From Campylobacter sp. MIT 12-8780 (lineage in GTDB: Bacteria > Campylobacterota > Campylobacteria > Campylobacterales > Campylobacteraceae): 64,000 nucleotides of DNA. A model generated the notes under the pieces. The model was not told the origin of the DNA. It ran no database searches and saw only the letters and a program-made list of their open reading frames with translations. This document shows positions 27,792 through 37,229 of the stretch, in pieces. How positions within the stretch are numbered: the first letter of the stretch is position 1; each line of letters opens with the position of its first letter. A program made the position numbers and the translations under genes. The stretch covers positions 62,001 to 126,000 of the forward strand of contig NZ_QHLL01000004.1 in assembly GCF_006864535.1 (NCBI RefSeq), given 5' to 3'.

Positions 27792-27886
27792 CTTTTTTAG
27801 ATATAGCTGAATTAATTTTCATCTCTATAGTTGTAATTGTAGGCGTTGTAGGGATAGTTTTGGTGCTGAAAAATGAAAAAAGATAA
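27788..27886 (+). CDS. Small single-pass membrane protein (32 aa)
   Basis: ATG at 27788 overlaps the rlmN stop by four bases (ATGA) and opens a 32-residue frame. Residues 4-27 form one strongly hydrophobic helix ([18 protein letters not shown]), followed by a basic end KNEKR. C. jejuni has a small gene directly after rlmN, so this is probably a real, conserved microprotein. Translation would be coupled to rlmN. The function is unknown. A second overlapping frame of 24 codons (27873-27947, Lys-rich) is visible but poorly supported. Confidence 0.6.
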   Translation: MTFLDIAELIFISIVVIVGVVGIVLVLKNEKR

Positions 27887-27992
27887 ACTCTCAAAGCTTG
27901 AAAAATACAAAAATTTAACCTATATCAAGAATGAGAGCCAAAAATAAAGCTAAGATAAGTTTAAAATTTGAAATTAAATCTTGGGGCAAAAA

Positions 27993-28427
27993 ATGTTTTA
28001 CGCTCTTGTTAAAATCACTCATCTGCTTTGTGCTTGTGTGGTGATAGGGTATTTAATCTATGATGTTTTTATCTTTTCTCATTTTAAGAAAAACCGTAGT
28101 GAAGCAGAATTTATCAAGCTTAAAAGAGAGCTTTTAAAACCAAGCGTTTATATCTTAGCACCAGCCTTTTTACTTTTGCTTTGTAGTGGAGCTTATCTTG
28201 GAAGTTTTTATCTAGGAGCAGAGCTTGGCTGGCTTGAAAGCTCTTTTCAGCAAATTTTGGTTCTTAAGATAAGCGTGGTTGGCTTACTTTTCGTTTTTAC
28301 ACCTATTTCATTTTTTTATATACTTGTGCTTAAAAAAAGCGATCCTATGCGGAAATTTTATCATCATCTTGCTCTACTCATCTGCCTTATTGCTTTAATC
28401 CTTGCAAAATTGATGTTTTTGTTCTAA
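27993..28427 (+). CDS. Four-helix membrane protein, CopD-like
   Basis: The product is 144 residues with four hydrophobic segments and conserved-looking histidines in KITHLLCACVVIG and YHHLALLIC, the pattern of CopD-like small integral membrane proteins that may bind copper or haem. The start is ATG 27993, eight bases after GGGG; a TTG four codons upstream is a less likely start. It is 45 bases after the small frames following rlmN. The family call is tentative. Confidence 0.65.
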   Translation: MFYALVKITHLLCACVVIGYLIYDVFIFSHFKKNRSEAEFIKLKRELLKPSVYILAPAFLLLLCSGAYLGSFYLGAELGWLESSFQQILVLKISVVGLLFVFTPISFFYILVLKKSDPMRKFYHHLALLICLIALILAKLMFLF

Positions 28428-28535
28428 AAAGTTTCTCGTGAAACAAAAAATTTGAGTTTCTTTTTAGCAAATTTAAGCTAAAATAACGAAGTTTTTATAT
28501 TTAGAAATCACTTTGATATATAAAAGGAAAATGAG

Positions 28536-29675
28536 ATGAAAAAAATATGCGCTTTTACTCTTATATCACTTATTGCGATAAACTCACTTGAGGCTTTAGA
28601 ATTTAATGAAGTCGGACACAAGGCAATGGGTATGGGTGGCGTTGGTGTAGCATTGAAAAGCAATCCCTACGCTATCTTTTACAATCCAGCCCTCATCGCT
28701 GCAAATGACGCTACGCGTATGGGTTATGGTATAAGCGTGGAAGCTGAGCATAAAAATTTACTCGAAGCATTTAATTTTGATTTTAACAATATTCAAGATG
28801 TTTCGTATTTTAACAACTTGCTTAAAGAAAACTTTGCTCGTGTAAAAATGCAAGGCACTTGGGCTTTTAAAGCTCCTGATATTTTACCTTTAGGCGATGT
28901 TGCTTTGGGTTACTCGCAAAGCATTTATGCTGTAGCTGGATTTTCGGGGCAATTGCCTGCTAATGTTACAGATATCGGCGATAATGTAGATTTTCACTTG
29001 AGACGTTTAAGTGTTATGGAATTACCACTTTCTTATGCATTTTCTTTAGATTCTACGCTTGGTAAATTAAGCTGGGGTGCAGCAGTAAAATTTATGCATT
29101 TAAGCAGCACTCAAACTTCTCGAAAGCTCTTGACTACGGATTCTAAGGGCGATATACAAGATGATATTATCGATACGATCAAAGGAAACGATGCAAATAG
29201 CGATAATAACTTTGGTATCGATCTTGGCTTTAGCTACTCGCCTGCTTATGTGCCTGATTTTACTTTCGCTCTTGTAGGAAAAAATCTCAACACGCCTAAA
29301 TTTGACTTTAAAAACAATGGCAAACTTACCATTTATCCTCAAGCAAGACTTGGCTTAGCCTACGATCTTAGCGATCATCTTAGCCTCGCAGCTGATGCGG
29401 ATTTAACAGAAAATCTAATGCTTACTCCAGCAGGTATGCCAAAGCAAAAAAGCCAAAAAATCGGTATTGGTGTAGATGCGCATGCCATGTTTTTTGACGC
29501 AAGGGCTGGCATTGCTAAGGACTTAAGACAGGATAATGGAGCAATTGTCAGTTTTGGTATGGGCTTTGGCTTTTTGGACTTGGGCGTAGCTGTTGCGACT
29601 GAAAGGGTAAAGGTTGAGGGGACGAATTATCCAAGGTATTTTTCAGTGCAACTTGGTGGAAGCTTTGAGTTTTAA
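28536..29675 (+). CDS. Outer-membrane beta-barrel protein, TraF/FadL-like
   Basis: This 379-residue protein has a Sec signal peptide (MKKICAFTLISLIAINSLEA) followed by GHKAMGMGGVGVALKSNPYAIFYNPA, the start typical of the family annotated as conjugal-transfer TraF-like (PF13729) and distantly FadL-like barrels. The last residues (FSVQLGGSFEF) end in phenylalanine, as outer-membrane barrels do. The conjugation name is historical; there are no other transfer genes here. AAGGAAAATGAG precedes the ATG. Its cargo or role is unknown. Confidence 0.8.
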   Translation: MKKICAFTLISLIAINSLEALEFNEVGHKAMGMGGVGVALKSNPYAIFYNPALIAANDATRMGYGISVEAEHKNLLEAFNFDFNNIQDVSYFNNLLKENFARVKMQGTWAFKAPDILPLGDVALGYSQSIYAVAGFSGQLPANVTDIGDNVDFHLRRLSVMELPLSYAFSLDSTLGKLSWGAAVKFMHLSSTQTSRKLLTTDSKGDIQDDIIDTIKGNDANSDNNFGIDLGFSYSPAYVPDFTFALVGKNLNTPKFDFKNNGKLTIYPQARLGLAYDLSDHLSLAADADLTENLMLTPAGMPKQKSQKIGIGVDAHAMFFDARAGIAKDLRQDNGAIVSFGMGFGFLDLGVAVATERVKVEGTNYPRYFSVQLGGSFEF

Positions 29676-29704
29676 GTACTCAAAGCCTTTAAAGTCTAAA
29701 AAAT

Positions 29705-29992
29705 TTAAACCTTAAATCTTTCTTCTTTCTTATGCCTTATCCTTACTCTTAGAATTTGTATCCAAATATAAATAAGGCTTAAATAAGCTAAAGTTCCAAA
29801 AAAATAACTTGAAAAAGTAAAAGCAAATACAAGGCTGATTAAAAATAAAAACAATACTCCTGTTGCATATCTCGCCTCCTTTAAAAGCTTAAAATAAGAT
29901 ATGATATAAGTCGTGATAAGAAAAAAGCTGATCTCATAAAAAGCCATCAATACATCGCTAAATTCTATAAAATTATTTGTTAAAAATGACAC
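29705..29992 (-). CDS. Small integral membrane protein, tandem paralogue 1
   Basis: This 95-residue protein has three hydrophobic segments and a basic C-terminal tail (RVRIRHKKEERF). The start is GTG at 29992 with AAAGGG seven bases upstream. It is a paralogue of the 86-residue protein 170 bases upstream on the same strand: LKEARYATGVLFLF here matches LKQAKYGLAALFFS there, and both end with a VRV(R/K)-type basic tail. No named family is recognised. Confidence 0.65.
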   Translation of the reverse strand: MSFLTNNFIEFSDVLMAFYEISFFLITTYIISYFKLLKEARYATGVLFLFLISLVFAFTFSSYFFGTLAYLSLIYIWIQILRVRIRHKKEERFKV

Positions 29993-30163
29993 TTGATCCC
30001 TTTCTTTTTTATAATAAATTTTCTTTTCTTGGTTTTATTATCAAACGAAAAATCATAAATCTAATGCGAATAAAAAGAAACAAAATATGATAGTAAATAT
30101 TATAATATACCCATATTTAAATAAAGCTGAAAATATAATTTTTACAAAAACGATACGCTTGAT

Positions 30164-30424
30164 TTACTCTCTAGCTTTTAGCTTCACTCTTACAATCATC
30201 ACAAAAAGACATAATATACTTAAAATGCCTAAAGTTACACTAAGATGACTCGTATAAGCAAAGGCAAAAAAGATAAAAATAAAGCTGAAAAAGAGTGCTG
30301 CTAAGCCGTATTTTGCTTGCTTAAGAGAGCTAATATTTGTCAAAACATAAAGCTCGATTAAACTAAAGATAAGAGCTAGAATTTGGATTATTACCATACT
30401 TGATTCAGACATATTGCTTCTCAT
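30164..30424 (-). CDS. Small integral membrane protein, tandem paralogue 2
   Basis: The 86-residue product has three hydrophobic helices and a basic end (VRVKLKARE), and it resembles its downstream neighbour along the whole length, so the pair arose by tandem duplication. ATG 30424 or ATG 30412 (Met5) could be the start; neither has a strong ribosome site. The function is unknown. Confidence 0.6.
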   Translation of the reverse strand: MRSNMSESSMVIIQILALIFSLIELYVLTNISSLKQAKYGLAALFFSFIFIFFAFAYTSHLSVTLGILSILCLFVMIVRVKLKARE

Positions 30425-30579
30425 TTTTAAGCTTAAAATAAAAAATTTCTCAAAACTGAATGTAAAAATTTAAAAACACACAAACATAAATTTTATACAT
30501 ACAAAAAAATTAGCTCATTTAGCCCAAAAATTATTTTAATATTTATTGAAAATTAATATTATAATATATCAAAACAAAC

Positions 30580-31503
30580 TTAAGCTAAAGCATTTAAAAA
30601 CTCTGTTTTTATATCTTTTTGTGAATAAAAGTCAAATTCCTCATTTTCAAATTTAAATTTTAAACGATACGAATGAAGGCACAATCTACTAGCCCCACAA
30701 AGTTTTTGAAGCTCTTGCAAGCTTAGTTTTTCATCAAGTATGTTTTCAATCTCTGGTTTTAAAAGCCCATATAAAGTTTCACCCAAAATACTATGTTTCA
30801 CATGGAACAAATGCAAGCGAAGCTGGTGCTGTCTGCCCGTTTTAGGCTTACATAAGAGTAAAGAAGCGTTATATGTTTGAAAAAACTCAAGCCTTTCAAA
30901 TTCACTTTTTGCCTCTTTTCCACCTTCGCTCACGGGACAAATTTGCATTCTTGTTTTGATATCATCATACTCTTTACTTAAAGCCAAAGGTGCATTGACG
31001 CTAAATTTTAAAGCTGTTTTGCCACGCACAAGAGCGAGGTATTCTTTGTGAATTTCTTTATTTTCAAACATTTTTTTAAGCTTTTTTGCCACAAATTGAT
31101 TTTTTGCCACGAGTATAAGTCCGCTTGTTTGTTTATCAAGTCTATGAGCTACACAAGCTTGCTTGCCCCACAAATGCCAAATTTCATCGCACAAACTATA
31201 CTTACAATGCCTTCCATTTGGGTGGGTTAAAACTCCACTTTCTTTATCAAAAAGAGCAAAATTTTCATTCTCAAAAACAGGCTTAATCCCACGCGGTTTG
31301 CTCTCATACTCCACAAGCTCGATTAAACCTTGAATTCGAGCATTTTTTTGCTTGATGATTTGCCCATTACATAGGACTTTGTTTGTATCTATAAGTCTTT
31401 GAGCTTCGTTCATAGAGATATTTAAGGTATTCATAAGCACTCTAAATATGGGTAATTCATTATTTGAAGCTAAATTTACTAATTTAATTTTCGTGTAAGC
31501 CAA
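30580..31503 (-). CDS. RluA/RluD-family pseudouridine synthase
   Basis: This 307-residue enzyme has an S4-like N-terminal domain (about 10-70), then the RluA-family catalytic motif VAHRLDKQTSGLILVAK with the essential Asp, and the KPKTGRQHQLRLH segment. It converts uridines in rRNA or tRNA. It stands alone, divergent from purB. Which site it modifies cannot be told from the sequence. Confidence 0.9.
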   Translation of the reverse strand: MAYTKIKLVNLASNNELPIFRVLMNTLNISMNEAQRLIDTNKVLCNGQIIKQKNARIQGLIELVEYESKPRGIKPVFENENFALFDKESGVLTHPNGRHCKYSLCDEIWHLWGKQACVAHRLDKQTSGLILVAKNQFVAKKLKKMFENKEIHKEYLALVRGKTALKFSVNAPLALSKEYDDIKTRMQICPVSEGGKEAKSEFERLEFFQTYNASLLLCKPKTGRQHQLRLHLFHVKHSILGETLYGLLKPEIENILDEKLSLQELQKLCGASRLCLHSYRLKFKFENEEFDFYSQKDIKTEFLNALA

Positions 31504-31586
31504 GTTTAACCTTTTTTAAAATTATCTTTGGTTAAAATACCACTTTTTATTTCAAAAATTATAACATAACTCAAGGAACAAAGAAA

Positions 31587-32921
31587 ATGGTAGAACGATA
31601 CAGCAGAAAAGAAATGACGAGCAAATGGGACTTAAACGCAAAATATAATGCTTGGCTAAAAGTTGAACTTGCTGCGGTTAAGGCTTGGAATAAGCTTGGT
31701 TTTATCAGCGATGGGGATTGCGAAAAAATCCTTAAAAATGCTAAATTTAACATACAAAGAATTGATGAGATTGAAAAAGAAACAAAGCATGATGTTATCG
31801 CTTTTTTAACCTCAGTAAGTGAGAGTTTGGGCGAGGAAAGTCGTTTTGTGCATTTTGGCATGACAAGCTCTGATTGTATAGATACAGCTGTAGCTTTACA
31901 GATCAAAGAAAGCTTAGAGCTTATCTTAAAGGACTTAGATGAGCTTTTAGAAAATATCAAAACAAGGGCTTTGGAGCATAAATTTACACTTATGGTAGGT
32001 AGAAGTCATGGGATTCATGGTGAGCCTATTACTTTTGGCTTAAGTTTGGGCGTATTTTATGATGAGTTAAAACACTCAAAAAGCTTACTTGAACAAGCTC
32101 AAGAAATGATTTCTTATGGTAAGATAAGCGGAGCAATGGGAAATTTTGCTCATGCTCCACTCAAGCTAGAAGAAGAAGTATGCAAAGAACTTGGCTTAAA
32201 ACCAGCCCCAATCTCAAATCAAATCATTCAAAGAGATCGTTATGCTACCGTGATTTCAGCCCTTGCTATACTTGCTGCAAGTTGTGAAAAAATCGCTGTA
32301 AATATAAGACATTTACAAAGAACAGAAGTTTATGAGGCTGAAGAGTTTTTCTCTAAAGGACAAAAAGGCAGCTCAGCCATGCCTCACAAAAGAAATCCAG
32401 TTTTAAGTGAAAATATCACTGGGCTTTGTAGGATTATTCGCTCTTTTGTTACTCCAGCCTTAGAAAATGTAGCTTTGTGGCATGAAAGAGATATAAGTCA
32501 TTCTAGTGTAGAGCGTTTTATCTTGCCAGATGCCTTTATCACAGCTGATTTTATGCTTGCTCGCTTAACAAATTTAATTAAAAATTTACTCGTATATCCA
32601 GAAAATATGATGAAAAATTTAAACCTTACAGGCGGACTTGTCTTTTCTCAACGCGTGCTTTTAGAGCTTCCATTTAAGGGCGTAAGCAGAGAAAATGCCT
32701 ATAAAATCGTGCAAAGAAATGCCATGAAAGTGTGGCAGGACTTGCAAAATGGCAAAAGTGCTTTAAATGAAAAGGGCGAGAGCTTGTTTTTGCAAAGCTT
32801 GCTTGAAGATGAAGAGCTAAGACAAAAGCTTGATGAGGCAAGCATTAGAGCCTGTTTTGATTATAGCTACTACACTAAAAATGTTGAAGCTATTTTAAAA
32901 CGCGTATTTGATGAAAAATAA
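31587..32921 (+). CDS. purB: Adenylosuccinate lyase
   Basis: PurB acts twice in purine synthesis, cleaving SAICAR and adenylosuccinate with release of fumarate. The 444-residue sequence carries the superfamily signature GSSAMPHKRNP, and TSSDCIDTA and GRSHGIHGEPITFG from the other active-site regions. AAGGAACAAAGAAA precedes the ATG. nrdA follows after 24 bases, the same order as in C. jejuni, so the two nucleotide genes are probably one operon. Confidence 0.96.
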   Translation: MVERYSRKEMTSKWDLNAKYNAWLKVELAAVKAWNKLGFISDGDCEKILKNAKFNIQRIDEIEKETKHDVIAFLTSVSESLGEESRFVHFGMTSSDCIDTAVALQIKESLELILKDLDELLENIKTRALEHKFTLMVGRSHGIHGEPITFGLSLGVFYDELKHSKSLLEQAQEMISYGKISGAMGNFAHAPLKLEEEVCKELGLKPAPISNQIIQRDRYATVISALAILAASCEKIAVNIRHLQRTEVYEAEEFFSKGQKGSSAMPHKRNPVLSENITGLCRIIRSFVTPALENVALWHERDISHSSVERFILPDAFITADFMLARLTNLIKNLLVYPENMMKNLNLTGGLVFSQRVLLELPFKGVSRENAYKIVQRNAMKVWQDLQNGKSALNEKGESLFLQSLLEDEELRQKLDEASIRACFDYSYYTKNVEAILKRVFDEK

Positions 32922-32945
32922 ATTACAATAAAGAAAGGTTTGGCT

Positions 32946-35315
32946 ATGAAAGTAATTAAAAGAAACGGACGCACAGAAGAACTTGACATCTCAAAGATCA
33001 AAAAATGCACTGGTGATGCGGTAAAAGGACTTGATGGAGTCAATGTCAGCGAACTTGAACTTGATGCAAAAATTCAGTTTCGAGACGGCATAAGCACAGA
33101 TGAAATTCAAAAAACCTTGATTAAAACAGCGGTTGAAAAGATAGATGTGGATTGTCCTAATTATAGCTTTGTTGCGGCTCGTTTGTTTTTATATAGCTTA
33201 TATAAAAAAGTAAGTGGGATTAACCGCTACAATCACTTGCGTGAATACTTTGAAAAAGGCGAAGCAGCTGGACGCATTTTACTTGGGCTCAAAGAAAAAT
33301 ACGACCTAGACGATTTAAATGATTATATCAAGCCAGAACGAGATATGCAATTTACCTATCTTGGCATAAAAACCCTTTATGATCGCTATTTGATAAAAGA
33401 CAGCAAAGGCGAGCCTATAGAACTGCCTCAACATATGTTTATGGGTATAGCGATGTTTTTAGCTCAAAATGAGTTTAATCCTCAAGAATGGGCAAAGAAA
33501 TTTTATGATTTAATCTCTAAATTTGAAGTAATGTTAGCTACTCCAACCCTTTCAAATGCTCGCACCACAAGACATCAGCTCAGCTCTTGCTACATAGGAA
33601 GCACACCTGATAATATAGAAGGCATTTTTGATAGTTATAAAGAAATGGCATTGCTTTCTAAATTTGGTGGCGGTATAGGCTGGGATTGGAGCAAGGTGCG
33701 TGCTATGGGTGGAAGCATTGATGGACACAAAAACGCAGCTGGTGGCATAATCCCTTTTCTTAAAATCACTAATGATATAGCCGTAGCCGTAGATCAGCTT
33801 GGCACAAGAAAAGGAGCCATTGCTGTATACATAGAAACTTGGCATATGGATATCAATGATTTTATTGATTTGCGTAAAAACTCTGGTGAAGAAAGAAGAA
33901 GGGCACATGAGCTTTTTCCGGCTTTGTGGATCAATGATTTGTTTATGAAAAGAGTAAAAGAAAATGACAAATGGACGCTTTTTGATCCAGCTGATACGCC
34001 TGATTTGTGCGAACTTTATGGGGCTGAGTTTGAAAAACGTTATGAAGAATACGAAAAAGACGCAAGTATAAGCAAAGAAATCGTCGATGCAAAAGAGCTT
34101 TGGAAGAAGATATTACTGAACTATTTTGAAAGCGGTATGCCATTTTTATGCTTTAAAGATACAGCAAATCGCACTAATCCAAATTCACATACCGGTATTA
34201 TCAGAAGCTCAAATTTATGCACGGAAATTTTTCAAAATACCCAGCCAAATTATTATCAAATCAAAATCGTCTTTGATGATAAAAGCGAACTTCACTTAGA
34301 TGAAAATGAAGAAGTCAAGATCGATGGAGGTATCATTAAACTTGCGAAAAAAGTCTCTACTCTTGATTATATGGGTGGCAAAAAAGTCTATATAGTTGAA
34401 AAATTCAAAAACGACGGCAAAACCGCTGTTTGCAATCTAGCAAGCATAAATTTAAGCAAAATCCACAAAAAAGAAGATATTCAAAGAGTTGTTCCAACAG
34501 CTGTTCGAATGCTTGATAATGTTATTGATCTTAATTTTTATCCGCACGCTAAAGTAAAAGACACAAATTTAAAATCCCGCTCTATAGGACTTGGCGTAAT
34601 GGGAGAAGCACAAATGCTTGCTGAAGCACAAATTCACTGGGGCAGTGAGGAACATTTTGAAAAGATTGACAAGATCATGGAAATAATCAGTTTTGAAGCT
34701 ATACAAGCAAGCTCAAATTTAGCTCTTGAAAAAGGAGCGTATCCAGACTTTAAAGGCAGTAGCTGGAGTAGGGGGATTTTCCCGATTGACACAGCAAGTG
34801 ATAAAGCCAAAGCACTTACTTTAAGAGAGGGGCTTTTTAATCAAAGTGAATGTGATTGGGATAAGCTTAAAGAAAAGGTTAAAAAAGATGGTATGAGAAA
34901 TGGCTATTTAATGGCGATCGCACCAACTTCAAGCATATCCATACTTGTAGGCACTACCCAAACTATAGAGCCTATTTATAAACGCAAATGGTTTGAGCAA
35001 AACTTAAGCGGAATGATTCCTGTTGTGGTGCCAAATTTAAGCCTTGATACTTGGCAATACTACACCTCAGCTTATGAAATCGATCAAAGACTCTTGGTTA
35101 AAGCTGCAGCCGTGCGTGGCAAATGGATCGATCAAGGACAAAGTTTAAATATCTTTATGAGCCTAGATAAGGCAAGTGGGGGCTATCTTAATGAAATTTA
35201 CACGCTTGCTCATGAACTTGGGGTAAAATCGACTTATTATTTAAGAAGCGAAAGTCCAGACAGTGAAAAAGTAAGCGTGGCTGATCGTAGCATAGAATGC
35301 GAAGGTTGTCAGTAA
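32946..35315 (+). CDS. nrdA: Ribonucleoside-diphosphate reductase class I, alpha subunit
   Basis: NrdA is the catalytic subunit that reduces ribonucleotides for DNA synthesis. The 789-residue protein has an N-terminal ATP-cone (VIKRNGRTEELD), the active-site cysteine region QLSSCYIGS, the central cysteine in IIRSSNLCTEIF, and a short C-terminal CEGCQ with the redox cysteine pair that is reduced by thioredoxin. The ATG at 32946 follows AGAAAGGTTTGGCT; a TTG two codons upstream is less likely. The small subunit nrdB is not in the window. Confidence 0.95.
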   Translation: MKVIKRNGRTEELDISKIKKCTGDAVKGLDGVNVSELELDAKIQFRDGISTDEIQKTLIKTAVEKIDVDCPNYSFVAARLFLYSLYKKVSGINRYNHLREYFEKGEAAGRILLGLKEKYDLDDLNDYIKPERDMQFTYLGIKTLYDRYLIKDSKGEPIELPQHMFMGIAMFLAQNEFNPQEWAKKFYDLISKFEVMLATPTLSNARTTRHQLSSCYIGSTPDNIEGIFDSYKEMALLSKFGGGIGWDWSKVRAMGGSIDGHKNAAGGIIPFLKITNDIAVAVDQLGTRKGAIAVYIETWHMDINDFIDLRKNSGEERRRAHELFPALWINDLFMKRVKENDKWTLFDPADTPDLCELYGAEFEKRYEEYEKDASISKEIVDAKELWKKILLNYFESGMPFLCFKDTANRTNPNSHTGIIRSSNLCTEIFQNTQPNYYQIKIVFDDKSELHLDENEEVKIDGGIIKLAKKVSTLDYMGGKKVYIVEKFKNDGKTAVCNLASINLSKIHKKEDIQRVVPTAVRMLDNVIDLNFYPHAKVKDTNLKSRSIGLGVMGEAQMLAEAQIHWGSEEHFEKIDKIMEIISFEAIQASSNLALEKGAYPDFKGSSWSRGIFPIDTASDKAKALTLREGLFNQSECDWDKLKEKVKKDGMRNGYLMAIAPTSSISILVGTTQTIEPIYKRKWFEQNLSGMIPVVVPNLSLDTWQYYTSAYEIDQRLLVKAAAVRGKWIDQGQSLNIFMSLDKASGGYLNEIYTLAHELGVKSTYYLRSESPDSEKVSVADRSIECEGCQ

Positions 35316-35336
35316 AAAAAGAAAAAGGAGGCTAAA

Positions 35337-36475
35337 ATGATAAATTTTATCAAGGAAAGCAAGGATAAAATCGATGAATTTTTAAGAAAAAAACGACAAA
35401 AAAGGCTTAAAAATCAAGTAAAAACTTTAAGAGAAAGTTTTGAGACTTTTAAAGAAGAAATTCGATTCAGTGAAATGAAAAATTCTTTATACCGATATGA
35501 AAGAAACTTTGAAAATAGCCCTACAAAGACTTTAAAAGAAAATTTGCCTTTTATAATCTTTCATTACGCAAGTCATGGCGTTTATAATTCAAGAAATTTA
35601 GGCGATTATATCCAAAGCATAGCCACGCAAAAAGCGATAACACAAGGCTTTGAAAATGCAAATTTTAAATACTTTGATAGAAATGCTTTAAGCTTTTATC
35701 CTCAACAGGGGGGGGGGGGATTGTGCTTATGCAAGGTTGGTTTGCACAAGGTTTTGACTTCCTGCCAAATGCAAATTTAACAAGTGTTTTTATAGGCGCG
35801 CATTTTACACAAGAAACACAAAATTTTTTAAAATGCTTTATCGCTCATTTTCCTCATTATTTTGAAAATAAAGAAATAGGCTGCAGAGATACTTTTACGC
35901 TTGAGTTCTTGCAAAATCTTGGGCTAAAAGCGTATTTTTCAAGATGTTTAACCAGCACTTTGCCAAAACGAGAGCCTAAAGCTACACAAACAAAAGTCTT
36001 TTTTGTGGGTTTTGATAAAAAACTACTTGCTTATGTGCCAAAAAATTTGAAAGAAAATGGCGAATTTATCGAACAACAATGGGTTGAGCTTATCAACTCT
36101 AGCGAAGAGCATTGTTTTAAGCTCACGCAAAACTTGCTTAAACGTTATGAAAATGAAGCAAAGCTCATCATCACTTCGGCTTTACATTGTGCTTCACCGG
36201 CTACAGCTTTGGCAATTCCTGTCGTTTTTATCCGCACAAGTAAGGAGCAAAAAACGCGCTTTAGTACTTTAAGGGGCATTATCCCTATCTATAGCGTTGA
36301 GGATTTAAAACAAGGCAAAGTTGATTTCAATCCCAAAGCACCTGATATAGAAGCCTTAAAAGAAGCTATGCTTGAAAATGCAAGACTTAGCATTCTTAAA
36401 GAAAAAGGTGAAAATATCGATGAAGCAAAGCTTAAGACATTGAGGGAATTTATCGCTAAATTTCAAGCAAATTAA
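35337..36475 (+). pseudogene. Phase-variable polysaccharide pyruvyl transferase family gene, OFF
   Basis: Two frames together encode one protein of about 380 residues. The first (35337-35780) gives HYASHGVYNSRNLGDYIQS and runs into the G12 tract; the second carries LMQGWFAQGFDFLPN, SVFIGAHF, IGCRDTFTLEFLQN and IITSALHCASPATALAIPVVF. These are the conserved parts of the polysaccharide pyruvyl transferase (PF04230) family, which modify surface glycans. The frames join if the tract has 10 or 13 G; with 12 G the product ends after about 147 residues. It follows nrdA by 21 bases with AAAGGAGGC before the ATG. I read it as a reversible contingency gene, not a dead one. Confidence 0.88.
35708..35719. 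repeat. Poly-G tract (G12) within a coding sequence
   Basis: Twelve G interrupt the pyruvyl transferase reading frame. Upstream frame and downstream frame differ so that +1 or -2 G restores a continuous protein, reading QQ-Gly(3-4)-IVLMQGWF. This is the standard Campylobacter slipped-strand switch. Confidence 0.95.
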
Positions 36476-36478
36476 GCT

Positions 36479-36868
36479 TTATCCAACACTTGCAAGCCTT
36501 TTGCGTTTGTGAAAAATGACTAAATCAATGATATGTTTTTTCAACACACTTAAGTTAAAAGGCTTTTTCACATAATCATCACAACCACTTTCAAAGCCTT
36601 CTTTAACATCATCTCCTGAATTTAAAGAAGTTAAAAAAATCGCTGGTGTCCTTTTACCCAAAGCCCTTAAATCCTTAAGCAAAGAAAAACCATCGCCCAT
36701 AGGCACCTTAACATCAAAAATATAAAGATCAAATTCCTCTTTTCGTGCGAGCTCAAATGCTTCTTGAGCATCACTTGCAAGAATAGTGTCAAAACCTTCT
36801 TCTATGAGGTATTCAAGCACGATTTCGCTCAAACACATATCATCTTCAAGCAAAAGAATTTTTTTCAT
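36479..36868 (-). CDS. Receiver-only response regulator
   Basis: The 129-residue protein is a single CheY-like receiver domain. The acidic pocket (Glu8, Asp9, Asp10), phospho-acceptor Asp52 (YIFDVKVP), Thr80 and Lys102 (VKKPFN) are all intact, so it should be phosphorylated by a histidine kinase. There is no DNA-binding domain: the frame stops four bases from the convergent gene, where an OmpR-type regulator would continue. It may be a true single-domain regulator or an OmpR-type regulator that lost its output domain at a rearrangement. No kinase gene is nearby. Confidence 0.85.
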   Translation of the reverse strand: MKKILLLEDDMCLSEIVLEYLIEEGFDTILASDAQEAFELARKEEFDLYIFDVKVPMGDGFSLLKDLRALGKRTPAIFLTSLNSGDDVKEGFESGCDDYVKKPFNLSVLKKHIIDLVIFHKRKRLASVG

Positions 36869-37056
36869 CTTTCACACCTTTTTAGAAATTTTTGTGAAAG
36901 GATAAAATAAAAAAGTGAATTTTTTGTGAAATGCAAAAAACAGATCATATTTTTATCAAAAAAATATTTTACTCTGCGTTAAACTACATAATACAGCTTA
37001 AAAAAATATTTTTTTAAGCAAAGTTAAGGCATAATTTCATTTCTTAATGCAAATTT

Positions 37057-37132
37057 GGGGCATTAGCTCAGCTGGGAGAGCGCGACGCTGGCAGCGTCGA
37101 GGTCAGCGGTTCGATCCCGCTATGCTCCACCA
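37057..37132 (+). tRNA. tRNA-Ala(GGC)
   Basis: The 76-base sequence folds as a cloverleaf: acceptor GGGGCAT/ATGCTCC, D stem GCTC/GAGC, anticodon stem CGACG/CGTCG with loop CTGGCAG (anticodon GGC), T stem AGCGG/CCGCT with loop TTCGATC, and an encoded CCA end. Confidence 0.97.
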
Positions 37133-37146
37133 TTTAACTTTTAAGA

Positions 37147-37222
37147 GGTTCCGTAGCTCAGTTGGTAGAGCACCACCTTGACATGGTGGTGGTCGTTGGT
37201 TCAAGTCCAATCGGAGCCACCA
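37147..37222 (+). tRNA. tRNA-Val(GAC)
   Basis: The 76-base sequence has acceptor GGTTCCG/CGGAGCC (one G-T pair), D stem GCTC/GAGC, anticodon stem CCACC/GGTGG with loop TTGACAT (anticodon GAC), T stem GTTGG/CCAAT (one G-T pair), and an encoded CCA. It lies 14 bases after tRNA-Ala, in the same transcript. Confidence 0.97.
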
Positions 37223-37229
37223 TTTAAGC

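Noticed and set aside
28536..29675. TraF-like gene as evidence of a conjugative element
   Set aside because: The family name is historical; it is an outer-membrane barrel and no other transfer genes are present.
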